From Nocardia paucivorans NBRC 100373 (GTDB taxonomy: Bacteria; Actinomycetota; Actinomycetes; Mycobacteriales; Mycobacteriaceae), in contig NZ_BAGE01000048.1 of NCBI RefSeq assembly GCF_000308675.1, forward strand, positions 179,099-243,098: a stretch of 64,000 nucleotides of DNA, written 5' to 3'. Both the position numbers and the translations under genes were made by a program. A model generated the notes under the pieces. It searched no databases. It was not told where the DNA came from and worked only from the letters and a program-made list of their open reading frames with translations. Positions 1-7,612 of this stretch are shown piece by piece (the first letter of the stretch is position 1; each line of letters begins with the position of its first letter).

Positions 1-716
1 ATGAAATTGTCGCCCGCGGAATGGCCCAGGAAATCATTGAGCGCCTTGAGCCGATCCAGGTCCAGAAAAAGCGCCGCGACCGGGCCCGGATTACCGGCCA
101 GCAGTCGCTGTTCCATATGTTCCAGCAGCGCGCGCCGGTTGGCCAAGCCGGTCAGATCGTCGTGCAGGGCGATGAAGCGCAATTGTTCCTCGGCGTCCAC
201 CCGCGCCTGCAATTGGGCGAACAGCGTGGCGATCGCCTTGAGCACATTGAGTTCGCGCGAGCTCCAGTCCCGATCGCCGACCTTCACGAAGCCGAGCAAA
301 CCGGTGGATTCGCCGCGGGAGACCAACGGCACCGCCGCCGAACTGATATTGCCGACCCCGGAAGTCCGGCGAACGATCTCCTGATAGTGGGTGTCACCGG
401 GCGAGACCAGAAACGGCTCGGTGGTGTGTTCGAGCCCGGGAAAGGCCGCATCGTCCTGATCGAAATACATCACCCGTAGCGGGTCGGGTTCCGGTACCTC
501 GGAGCGCGGCGGGTACTCGGCCACCAGAACCGTCGAGCGGCGTTCCCGGTCGGTATGTCGCAGATAGCTGAAATCGACATCGAAGTACTCGACCAGCGTG
601 GCCAGAACCTTCTGCGATGCCTCCGCCATCGTCGTCGCGTCGACACCCATCAGCTCCGCGGCGACCTCTGTCACCAGCGAGTCGAGTGTCCGCCGAGGCA
701 CTTTGTCTCCGATCAC
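1..716 (-). CDS. GAF-GGDEF signalling protein (N-terminal part, cut by window edge)
   Basis: Partial gene read leftwards off the window. About 238 residues are visible from a GTG at 716. Residues ~25-165 look like a GAF sensor domain. A GGDEF-type domain then opens with HDDLTGLANRRALLEHME and continues to FLDLDRLKALNDFLGHSAGD. The GG(D/E)EF signature itself, and any EAL domain, lie outside the window, so cyclase or phosphodiesterase activity cannot be judged. In actinobacteria GAF-GGDEF(-EAL) proteins make or degrade cyclic di-GMP. The start is chosen because a TAG in another frame lies one base upstream of the GTG, suggesting translational coupling to the small ORF before it. Family call confident, exact start less so. 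Confidence 0.85.
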   Translation of the reverse strand, partial: MIGDKVPRRTLDSLVTEVAAELMGVDATTMAEASQKVLATLVEYFDVDFSYLRHTDRERRSTVLVAEYPPRSEVPEPDPLRVMYFDQDDAAFPGLEHTTEPFLVSPGDTHYQEIVRRTSGVGNISSAAVPLVSRGESTGLLGFVKVGDRDWSSRELNVLKAIATLFAQLQARVDAEEQLRFIALHDDLTGLANRRALLEHMEQRLLAGNPGPVAALFLDLDRLKALNDFLGHSAGDNF

Positions 717-717
717 G

Positions 718-939
718 CTAGCTGCGGGTGTCCGCGCCCACCACTGGACGCCGCCTGCTCCGCACGCCGGCGGTTGCCGCGTAGCTCAGGCGAAGTAGTA
801 ACGCCATACTGTCCTGTTCCGGCACTTCCGCTAGGTCCAGCAGTCGTTCCTGAAGTGAAAACAGTCTATCCGCGTACCGCGGGTAAATCGTATCGAGCTC
901 GTGACGATACGGGCCGCACGAGAAGGCCGCCGCGCCCAT
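718..939 (-). CDS. possible small hypothetical protein coupled to the GGDEF gene
   Basis: A 73-residue reading frame ends in TAG one base before the GTG of the GAF-GGDEF gene. It is rich in predicted helix (ELDTIYPRYADRLFSLQERL and LALLLRLSYAATAG-like stretches) and has no recognisable domain. Third-position GC is mixed, so coding status is weak; the frame stays open to about 1230 and an earlier start is possible. Position and helical character are the only support. Confidence 0.3.
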   Translation of the reverse strand: MGAAAFSCGPYRHELDTIYPRYADRLFSLQERLLDLAEVPEQDSMALLLRLSYAATAGVRSRRRPVVGADTRS

Positions 940-1352
940 CGCGCGGCTCGACGTGAACCGGGTCGGAGCGGTTGCCGAGGAGCGGGAACCGCAGGCGGCC
1001 TCACGAAACCGCGGCACCCTTCCAGGGCAAGGATTGCCGAGGCCGACCGCGTTCATTTCGACAGCCATGGAGTCCCTACTCTGTAGCCGCACACCTTTTC
1101 GGGGCATGCGGTGATCGATCTTGGCCGACAGACCGGACCGACGCCCCGACTCATCGGTGATACCTACGGCAGTATCCGTCATGGAACCGAAATTGGCCAG
1201 ACATCTGGTTAATATTCCGAAAACTCCCATCCATAACGGTAATTGTTGCAGGTCAGCAACGATAACTCCAGAAAGACAACCAACCTGCAGACCGGTTGGT
1301 CCGAGTATGGCTAATTGTCGGCAAGCCCACTCTTCCGGCGCTTACGACCACC
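940..1352. other. region without a convincing gene
   Basis: Several short frames are open on both strands but none has coding character or a recognisable motif. The stretch from about 1190 to 1300 is richer in A/T than its surroundings and probably carries the leftward promoter for the upstream ORF and the GGDEF gene. No clear hairpin or repeat seen. Confidence 0.4.
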
Positions 1353-1811
1353 TCACGCGGCAATGGAGATGAGCAACTCCACCGAATCCGAGCCATGCCA
1401 GATCTCTATCTCCTCACGATAGGCGCGGGTGATCTCGGCCGAGGCAGTCGCATCGTCGACCTGCGCCCAGACGTCCTCCACCGGATCGTGATAGTCGCCG
1501 TTGGGAACGAACCTGGCGTAGATACCCCTCGGCACCCGCACCAGCAAATCGCCGACCGGCGCGGCCGCGGGAGCCGGATACTCGAAACTGACCAACGCGT
1601 TGTAGGTGCCGGTGGGGGTTCGCACGTACACCGTGTACATGGGACGGTCGACCGCGGAACTTCGACCATCCACCTCCTCCGCCCGCTCCCTGAGCCGGTC
1701 CCGTAGGAATTCGATCAGCTCGCTGTTGCTGACCTTGAAACTCGGCCGCACCTTCGGCACCACGAGGCCGCCGTAGATGGCCTCCCCACGTACCACGATC
1801 GTGTAACTCAT
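1353..1811 (-). CDS. GyrI-like effector-binding domain protein (copy B)
   Basis: A 152-residue protein made of a single GyrI/Cass2-like effector-binding domain, with no DNA-binding region. Such domains bind small amphipathic ligands when fused to AraC or MerR regulators, but also occur alone. The diagnostic part is VPRGIYARFVPNGDYHD followed by VWAQVDD, equivalent to PRGTYARF...LWAQI in its upstream neighbour. The two are paralogues and their genes overlap by 4 bp (ATGA), so they form a two-gene operon. Ligand and role are unknown. Confidence 0.8.
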   Translation of the reverse strand: MSYTIVVRGEAIYGGLVVPKVRPSFKVSNSELIEFLRDRLRERAEEVDGRSSAVDRPMYTVYVRTPTGTYNALVSFEYPAPAAAPVGDLLVRVPRGIYARFVPNGDYHDPVEDVWAQVDDATASAEITRAYREEIEIWHGSDSVELLISIAA

Positions 1812-2251
1812 CGGGCCTCGACCGCCAGATACAGATCAATCCGATAGGCGTGCGGGTAGAACTCGAAATCGCCGGTATAGGTCCGCTTGATCTGATTGCG
1901 CTCCTCGGCGTAGGCGATCTGCGCCCACAAACCGGTCATGACCTCCGGAAAATTACCCACCGAACTGAACCGCGCATAGGTACCGCGCGGCAACCGAGCG
2001 ATCAGATGCCCCCTGGTGACCTCCTCGAACGAGGAGCACCGATAACCGACAATCTGCGTGTTGTAGGTGCCGAGCTCCGCGGAGTAGTCGGTATAGGCAC
2101 TGGCCAGCGGTCCGCCGAGCTCATGGTGCAATACCGAGGCCCAGGCTCTTTCCAGATCCTGATCCCGCAGCTCCCCGAGCGCGCGCTTCGGGCTGCGCAC
2201 CGGTAAGCCGGCAACCCACGTCTCGTCCCGCTCGACGATGTCAAACTGCAT
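1808..2251 (-). CDS. GyrI-like effector-binding domain protein (copy A)
   Basis: A 147-residue stand-alone GyrI/Cass2-like effector-binding domain, first gene of a two-gene operon with its divergent paralogue, overlapping it by 4 bp. It starts MQFDIVERDETWVAGLPVRS, the usual opening beta strand of the family, and carries LPRGTYARFSSVGNFPE and a following LWAQI. The two copies share the PRGxYARFxxxG...WAQ pattern but little else, so the duplication is old or one copy has evolved fast. No regulator with an HTH is adjacent. Possible roles are ligand sequestration or gyrase-inhibitor-like activity; neither is shown by the sequence. Confidence 0.8.
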   Translation of the reverse strand: MQFDIVERDETWVAGLPVRSPKRALGELRDQDLERAWASVLHHELGGPLASAYTDYSAELGTYNTQIVGYRCSSFEEVTRGHLIARLPRGTYARFSSVGNFPEVMTGLWAQIAYAEERNQIKRTYTGDFEFYPHAYRIDLYLAVEAR

Positions 2252-2750
2252 GAAACGACTCTTTCAGCTGCATCTGCGGGCCTGAGCCCACGTCCGGTCG
2301 GCCAGACCCGTCATGCTATCAACCGGTCCCCGTCGCGAGCCGCGACGCGACACCACGTTCACCAGCGGCGAACTGGACAAAGGTCCTATAAGAGGCCCGT
2401 CGCATACCTCGCGGACCCACCCCGTCACGAACCGACAGGTGATACCGAATATTTCACTCGACAATCGAACGACGAGACGCGGAGTGCGCACGGTCACCTC
2501 TTTGCGCGCTCGTGAATTACTTTCTCGACCGACGAGATTCGACATCCTACCCCAATTCCCAATATTGGGGATATAACCGAATATTGTTCCTCAATTAACC
2601 ATTCGAGGTCTCCTCGGTCATCACCGGTTCAGCTGAATTTCATTCGGAATCATTAGACATGCCCGCATGGCAGAAAAGACGGATCGGCCCCCGGTGCGTC
2701 GGTTACGGGACCGGTCGAACGATCCCCTCCGGTACTGAGTTCCGACCACG
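2252..2750. other. AT-richer intergenic region
   Basis: About 500 bp between a leftward operon and a rightward gene, so it must hold both promoters. It is distinctly richer in A/T than the window, especially 2545-2660. A perfect 12-bp palindrome, CCCAATATTGGG, lies at 2558-2569 and could be an operator. No convincing coding frame. Confidence 0.55.
2558..2569. promoter_or_regulatory. 12-bp palindrome, possible operator
   Basis: CCCAATATTGGG is a perfect inverted repeat in the AT-richer gap between the GyrI-like operon and the membrane-protein gene. Regulator unknown; a chance palindrome cannot be excluded. Confidence 0.3.
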
Positions 2751-4982
2751 ATGCTCTTCATCGCGTTGCGCGGGCGCACCCCTCCGCCACCTCGGGGGCG
2801 GTGGCGGCGACGGACGGTGTACTGCCTGGCCACTCTGTTCGTGCTGTTCATATTTCCCGGTCTCCTCGGAGCGGCGGCAACGGCCCAGGACCATTCGACT
2901 CCGGCCGGAATCTCCCGGATGGACGGTGTGGCCTGGATGAACATCCGGGATTCATCCGGGGTAGCGCTGGCCGACTATCTGCTGGTCGTAGATCCCGGAA
3001 GCCTGCACAATCCCGGGGGAATGGTCACCTGGTCCCTCCTGGGCCTGGAATTCGTCGTGTACATGATCATCGTGACCACGGCCATCTGGTGGCTCGGTTT
3101 CACCCTGAGTTTTCGATGGCTGGATCTGTTCGCCTCGGCGCTGCAGGGAGTGGCCAACGCTTTGACCGCCCAGATCGCGACCCCGATCGTGCTCTTGACG
3201 GCCGCGAGTATCGGCGCGTTCTTCGTCGCATGGTTCATCGTCCGCGGTTTTCCCGCCAAAGCGGTGGCACAGGTCGTGACCATGTTCTTGGTGGCCATTG
3301 TCGGCCCGGTGTTCCTGGCCGCGCCGACGGCCGATGTGCTCTCCTCGGACGGCCTGATGGCGCGCGGCCGCGACCTGGGCATATCGATCGCGGCCGGGGT
3401 GAATGGCTCCAGCGACCGAAACCCCACCCGCCTGATCGACACCCTTCAGGGGCAGATGGCCGACACATTCGCCAGGCGTCCGGTGCAGGTATGGAACTTC
3501 GGGCATGTGCTCGATGAGCGGACGACGTGCGGAGCGGCCTGGTCGGCGGGTATCGCCGCGGGCGACGACAAGCGCGCGAAGACCATTATCGAGAACTGCG
3601 GTGACAGCCAGGCGATTGCCCGTATGGAAAACCCGAGCGCCGGACAGTTGTGCACCGGTTTGATACTGCTGCTGTCCGCCCTTGTGTCGTTGGTCTTCGC
3701 TGTCTACCTGTCCGGCCGGATCCTCAAAGCCGCCCTGGACGCCATCTATCAGGCCTTTCTGGCGATCTTCGGCTTCGCGGCGGGGGGGTTCGTCTACGGG
3801 CCGAGCCAGACCTTCCTGGTTCGCAACCTCGTCGGCATCGGAATAGCGGCGGTCCGGATGTGCGCCTACACCATGTTCCTAGGGATCTACCTGCTGTTCC
3901 TGACCAATCTGTTCCGGGTCGCCGGAGGGCAGGTGATCGCCGTGACCGTTATCGCGGCGATGGTCGAGATCATCGCCATCCTCCAGCTGAGCCGGCTGCA
4001 CCGAGGCCTGTCCCGAGGTTCTTCCTGGATCGCCAATCGTATTGCGTCGACCATTCAGGGCGCGAGTGGCGCGAACGGTTCCGGCGGAATCGCAAGTTCC
4101 GGCGGAATCGCAATAGGAATGGGTTCGAGCGGCACGTCCGCGAAAGGTTCGGGGTCCGGCCTCATCGGCACGCTCGCGACGATCAACACCATCAACACCT
4201 CCCCGGTACTCGCCTGGGCCGCCGGGCGCACACTCAACCCGCTCAACCCCTACGCACGCGCTTCGATGCTCTCGCTGCGAACCAATGTCGCCACCGCCGA
4301 CAGCCGCCGGGAGTCCTGGCAATGGCAACACCTGGGTCGCCACAACTGGCTGCTCCTCGCCATCAGCGAAGCCGACAAATGGGGTGGCATCGACACCGAA
4401 CTGGGATTGTCCAGAGCGCTGAAATACGTGCACGACAACAAAATCCCCGACAGTCAGCTCATAGCAGTCCTCCAGAAGGCGGGCGCGAGCAGTCAGGCCG
4501 TCACCAACGCGCTGCGGGCTCGCGCAGTCCAAGAGAACACCAAGTTCCGGAATCCATTCGGTTTCGAACCCCTGCAGAAGGCCGTCGCCGCTACCTACGC
4601 GGTGGGCAACCATGCCGACAGCGCCGCGGCGCGGTCCTTCGCGGCACAAGCGGTTCTCACGGCGGACAGTCTGGTCAGGCACACCCTGGCACCGCCGCCG
4701 AACGCTGCGCTCAACCAGGCGTTCATTCGCCGGGTCGAGCAGAATTGGGACTCCGACACGGCCCTGCGGGCCACGATCACCGCGGACGAATGGAACAATG
4801 TCGGCCGCGAGACCCGCCATGCGATAGGCCACCGCGTGTCCCGGGAACACCTGGCACTCGCCCGGGCCCACTACGAGAACCCGACCGAGAACAGTCTGAC
4901 CGCACTGCTCCGCTCCGCTCAACGCCTGGCGAACCTGAATCATTCGTCCACAGCGCAGGGCCTCGACCCCTGGGACCCATAG
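2751..4982 (+). CDS. polytopic membrane protein, VirB6/TrbL-like
   Basis: A 743-residue protein. An Arg-rich N-terminus (residues 8-21) precedes a hydrophobic segment (~22-45) ending AAATAQ, either a signal peptide or a first membrane anchor. Further hydrophobic segments lie at ~90-120, 135-195, 300-325, 335-360 and 365-415, followed by a Gly/Ser-rich linker (~440-475) and a ~265-residue soluble helical C-terminus. This layout resembles VirB6/TrbL-type conjugation channel proteins of actinobacteria. No other conjugation gene (relaxase, VirB4 or VirD4 ATPase) is visible. It precedes an ESX-type effector gene by 310 bp on the same strand, so a role in export is plausible but inferred. No strong ribosome-binding site at the chosen ATG. 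Confidence 0.65.
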   Translation: MLFIALRGRTPPPPRGRWRRRTVYCLATLFVLFIFPGLLGAAATAQDHSTPAGISRMDGVAWMNIRDSSGVALADYLLVVDPGSLHNPGGMVTWSLLGLEFVVYMIIVTTAIWWLGFTLSFRWLDLFASALQGVANALTAQIATPIVLLTAASIGAFFVAWFIVRGFPAKAVAQVVTMFLVAIVGPVFLAAPTADVLSSDGLMARGRDLGISIAAGVNGSSDRNPTRLIDTLQGQMADTFARRPVQVWNFGHVLDERTTCGAAWSAGIAAGDDKRAKTIIENCGDSQAIARMENPSAGQLCTGLILLLSALVSLVFAVYLSGRILKAALDAIYQAFLAIFGFAAGGFVYGPSQTFLVRNLVGIGIAAVRMCAYTMFLGIYLLFLTNLFRVAGGQVIAVTVIAAMVEIIAILQLSRLHRGLSRGSSWIANRIASTIQGASGANGSGGIASSGGIAIGMGSSGTSAKGSGSGLIGTLATINTINTSPVLAWAAGRTLNPLNPYARASMLSLRTNVATADSRRESWQWQHLGRHNWLLLAISEADKWGGIDTELGLSRALKYVHDNKIPDSQLIAVLQKAGASSQAVTNALRARAVQENTKFRNPFGFEPLQKAVAATYAVGNHADSAAARSFAAQAVLTADSLVRHTLAPPPNAALNQAFIRRVEQNWDSDTALRATITADEWNNVGRETRHAIGHRVSREHLALARAHYENPTENSLTALLRSAQRLANLNHSSTAQGLDPWDP

Positions 4983-5292
4983 CCATCCGAGACCGAGGGG
5001 TGGCCGCGGCCTCACGCCGGTCGCCCCTCATATCGAGTCCGGAACAGCCGGTCCACGATCTCGATGAGACGCAACCCACATACCTCACAGTCGGGCTCAC
5101 CATGATGAGAGCCTGGTTGTAAAATGCCTCTGCACCACAGCATTCGAGACCGCACACTTCGGGGTGCGCTCGATCCGAGGCGATACCACAGCGTTACGGG
5201 CCCGGTGCCGATGGTGCTGGACCGTGTACTTCCGGAAGCGGGAACGGATGCGGTAACCGATACGACCGGCCAGGCGTCGAACCGAGGGCTCC
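4983..5292. other. intergenic region
   Basis: About 310 bp between two rightward genes. No hairpin or repeat was recognised. The long frame open through its right half overlaps the next gene in another phase and has no motif. Confidence 0.5.
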
Positions 5293-6966
5293 GTGAACAA
5301 CTTGTTCCATGCCGATCCGAACCACCTACGAAAATCGGCGGCGGAAGCAATGAGCATCGCAGCGGAAATCTCCCGAGCGCTCGGCGCGATGAAAGACCTC
5401 ATGTCGGAGCACGATTCGTGCTGGGGACGCGATCGGACGGGCAAGGTATTCGAAGAGGGTTACCTGCCGGATGCGAAGCAGGGTGTGGACTACATCGCGG
5501 GCATAGCCGGGCGACTGGGAAAAGTCGGCTCCCGTATCGAGGAGGCCACCGCTGCGTTCACCGATCGGGATCGGATCGGTGCATCCGAGCTGATATCCTC
5601 CGGCCCCAGCGGCCTCGACCTCCCTCGGTACGAATCCGGAGCCACCGCACCGATTCCACCAGTGTCACACATCCCGGCGGGACCCGGACCAGGCCGAAGT
5701 ATCGACCCCCTGCCCCGTACCGGTATCGACCCCCTGCCCAGTGCCGGTATCGACTCCCTGCCCCGTACCGAACTCACCGGCTCGCATACCGCGTACGGCG
5801 GTCCCGAGGATTCCGTGAACTCGGGTGATTCGCAGGACGGCGTCACCGCACCCGAGACTTCCACCCCCCGGCCCGCGAGGACGGACGACCTCCAGAACCG
5901 GCCCGGCCCGGACACCGCCGCACCGGCACAGCCGATCCAGCTTCCCCACGTCACCCCCGCTGCTACGCCCCCCGGCAACCACGAGCACACCGGACGAACC
6001 CCGAACCGAGCGAACGCCCCATTTCCCGGAATCGCACCGAGCCCCGCCTCCGCATCCGCCTCCGGTAACACTCGCAACACTCCGTGGTCGGGCCCTACAC
6101 CTCGGACGCCGTGGTCGAACCCCATGAGCACCCGGCGCGCGCCGAAGGACGAAACCCTCCCGCGGGTCTCCGCACCGCGCCGCGCCGACAACAGGCCTCC
6201 CGGTATCGGTCGCCCTGCCGCCGCGCGGCCGCGCCGCTCCGATTCCCGTCGCATCCGGGCGCCCCAGGCGGCGCCGCGATACTCCGACACCGCCGCCATG
6301 GAGGCGGCACGAGCGATGGCGGCGCGGCACGGACTGACGATCGCCGGTTTCGAGACGGCAGGGGTGAATGAGCACACGGTGCGAGAAATCGCCGCCGCAT
6401 TGGACGACCTGCTCATGAAATACCCGATCGAATTGGATGGGATTGCCATAACCGACACGACCGCTCGGGCACTTTCCGGTACCGTGCCCGTGCCCACGAC
6501 CGACGGCTCGATGATGTCGGCCAAGTGGATAATCTTGGAGCGCGCCGAGCTCACCGATTCGACTCGCCCGACCGCGACCTGCGATACCGCGGGTGAGGTC
6601 CCGGGAACCGTTGGGACGAAGGAGTATTCGACGGTGGTGCGTGAATTCGGACGAGTACTCGACGCCGTCGGGGGCTTTCGGGCCCGCCGTGGAGCGCAAA
6701 AGGCTTTGATCGGCGAGTATCTGCGGATTTCCGGCCATAGACCCGGCGATCGCCTCGCCGGTGTGGTCGCAGGTTACAAGCGCTGGCGCGGGCGACTGCC
6801 CGCCCACGGTCCGGTCATCGGGGTGTTCGAGCCTGCCACCGCGCTGGCGGAGGCCTTCACCGAAGTCGAACTACACGGCTCGAAGGCCGGCGGCCCCGCG
6901 AGGGTCCTGCACGAAGTTCTGGTGCGGACAGCGCAGAATGCCATGGTTACTCGGTCACTGCGCTGA
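5293..6966 (+). CDS. ESX-type effector with degenerate zincin-like C-terminal domain
   Basis: A 557-residue protein starting at GTG 5293, four bases after a GAGGG ribosome-binding site. Residues 1-95 are a WXG100-like helical hairpin with W44-G45 in the turn, as in proteins exported by type VII (ESX) systems. Residues ~110-340 are a Pro/Ser/Thr/Arg-rich linker with a short repeat (PLPRTGID-type). Residues ~340-557 resemble the metalloprotease-like toxin domain seen in some nocardial polymorphic toxins. Where that family carries HEFGH, this protein has REFGR at 450-454, and the downstream FEPATALAEAF segment is kept. Both zinc-binding histidines are therefore absent and peptidase activity is unlikely. 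It converges with the small gene at 7038-7538. Domain identity is from pattern memory, not a search. Confidence 0.7.
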   Translation: MNNLFHADPNHLRKSAAEAMSIAAEISRALGAMKDLMSEHDSCWGRDRTGKVFEEGYLPDAKQGVDYIAGIAGRLGKVGSRIEEATAAFTDRDRIGASELISSGPSGLDLPRYESGATAPIPPVSHIPAGPGPGRSIDPLPRTGIDPLPSAGIDSLPRTELTGSHTAYGGPEDSVNSGDSQDGVTAPETSTPRPARTDDLQNRPGPDTAAPAQPIQLPHVTPAATPPGNHEHTGRTPNRANAPFPGIAPSPASASASGNTRNTPWSGPTPRTPWSNPMSTRRAPKDETLPRVSAPRRADNRPPGIGRPAAARPRRSDSRRIRAPQAAPRYSDTAAMEAARAMAARHGLTIAGFETAGVNEHTVREIAAALDDLLMKYPIELDGIAITDTTARALSGTVPVPTTDGSMMSAKWIILERAELTDSTRPTATCDTAGEVPGTVGTKEYSTVVREFGRVLDAVGGFRARRGAQKALIGEYLRISGHRPGDRLAGVVAGYKRWRGRLPAHGPVIGVFEPATALAEAFTEVELHGSKAGGPARVLHEVLVRTAQNAMVTRSLR

Positions 6967-7037
6967 ATCGGCTGTGCCCTGCCCGGCCGATGTTCGATAT
7001 CGCGACCGATTACGCTCTGCCCGACCGTGTCCGGTTG

Positions 7038-7538
7038 TCACCGCCCGACAAAGGTCTGGTCGAGCAACTCTTGGGCCAGGTCGGTGACGACGGCGGCAAG
7101 AGCCTGCCCGTCCGTTCCGGGACCGAATGCAACGCCCGGTGCCAGCCGGGCGGCCAATTCCCGGAGCAGACTGCCGATGATCATGGCCCGTAACTCTGTC
7201 AGCACCACAAGATTCGGGTCCGTGTCGGCGGGGAATGGATCCGGTTTGCGATCACCGGCGAGCTCCCGACGGATCTCGGCGGCCTCCTCGTCGAGACCGA
7301 TGGGGCGTTTCTCGGTGCCCTCGTAGCGGTACAGGCTCACCAGGTGCCGACCGGGATCGGCCTGGGCCGCCAGAACGCCCGCATCGGAAGCGGCAGCGCC
7401 GGTCGCGAGGCGGTGCAGTTCCGTGAGAGCGGCACGCAGGGATTCCGAATGTTCCGATATCTCCCCGGCTCGGTCCAGGACGGCCAGCGCTGCCCCGCGC
7501 AACCGACGGAGCTGCTCGGCGGCGTCGACATCGGTCAC
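7038..7538 (-). CDS. small helical protein, candidate immunity or partner protein
   Basis: A 166-residue, almost entirely helical protein with no recognised domain, no signal peptide and no membrane segment. It lies 74 bp downstream of, and on the same strand as, the large ESX/zeta/glycosyltransferase gene, the usual place for an immunity protein or chaperone of a polymorphic toxin. It is longer than the ~90-residue epsilon antitoxins known to neutralise zeta kinases and shows no clear similarity to them by eye. Function is unknown; the partner role is inference from position only. Confidence 0.65.
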   Translation of the reverse strand: MTDVDAAEQLRRLRGAALAVLDRAGEISEHSESLRAALTELHRLATGAAASDAGVLAAQADPGRHLVSLYRYEGTEKRPIGLDEEAAEIRRELAGDRKPDPFPADTDPNLVVLTELRAMIIGSLLRELAARLAPGVAFGPGTDGQALAAVVTDLAQELLDQTFVGR

Positions 7539-7612
7539 ATCCGTACCTTCCTTCCCGGTCGGCTGCCTGCTCTACCCTACCTTCGTCCCCATCGGCCGAT
7601 ACCGGTTGCGCC

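Noticed and set aside
5124..5828. 234-codon frame overlapping the start of the ESX-type effector gene
   Set aside because: The overlapping frame of the effector has the WXG-like pattern and a ribosome site; this one has neither.
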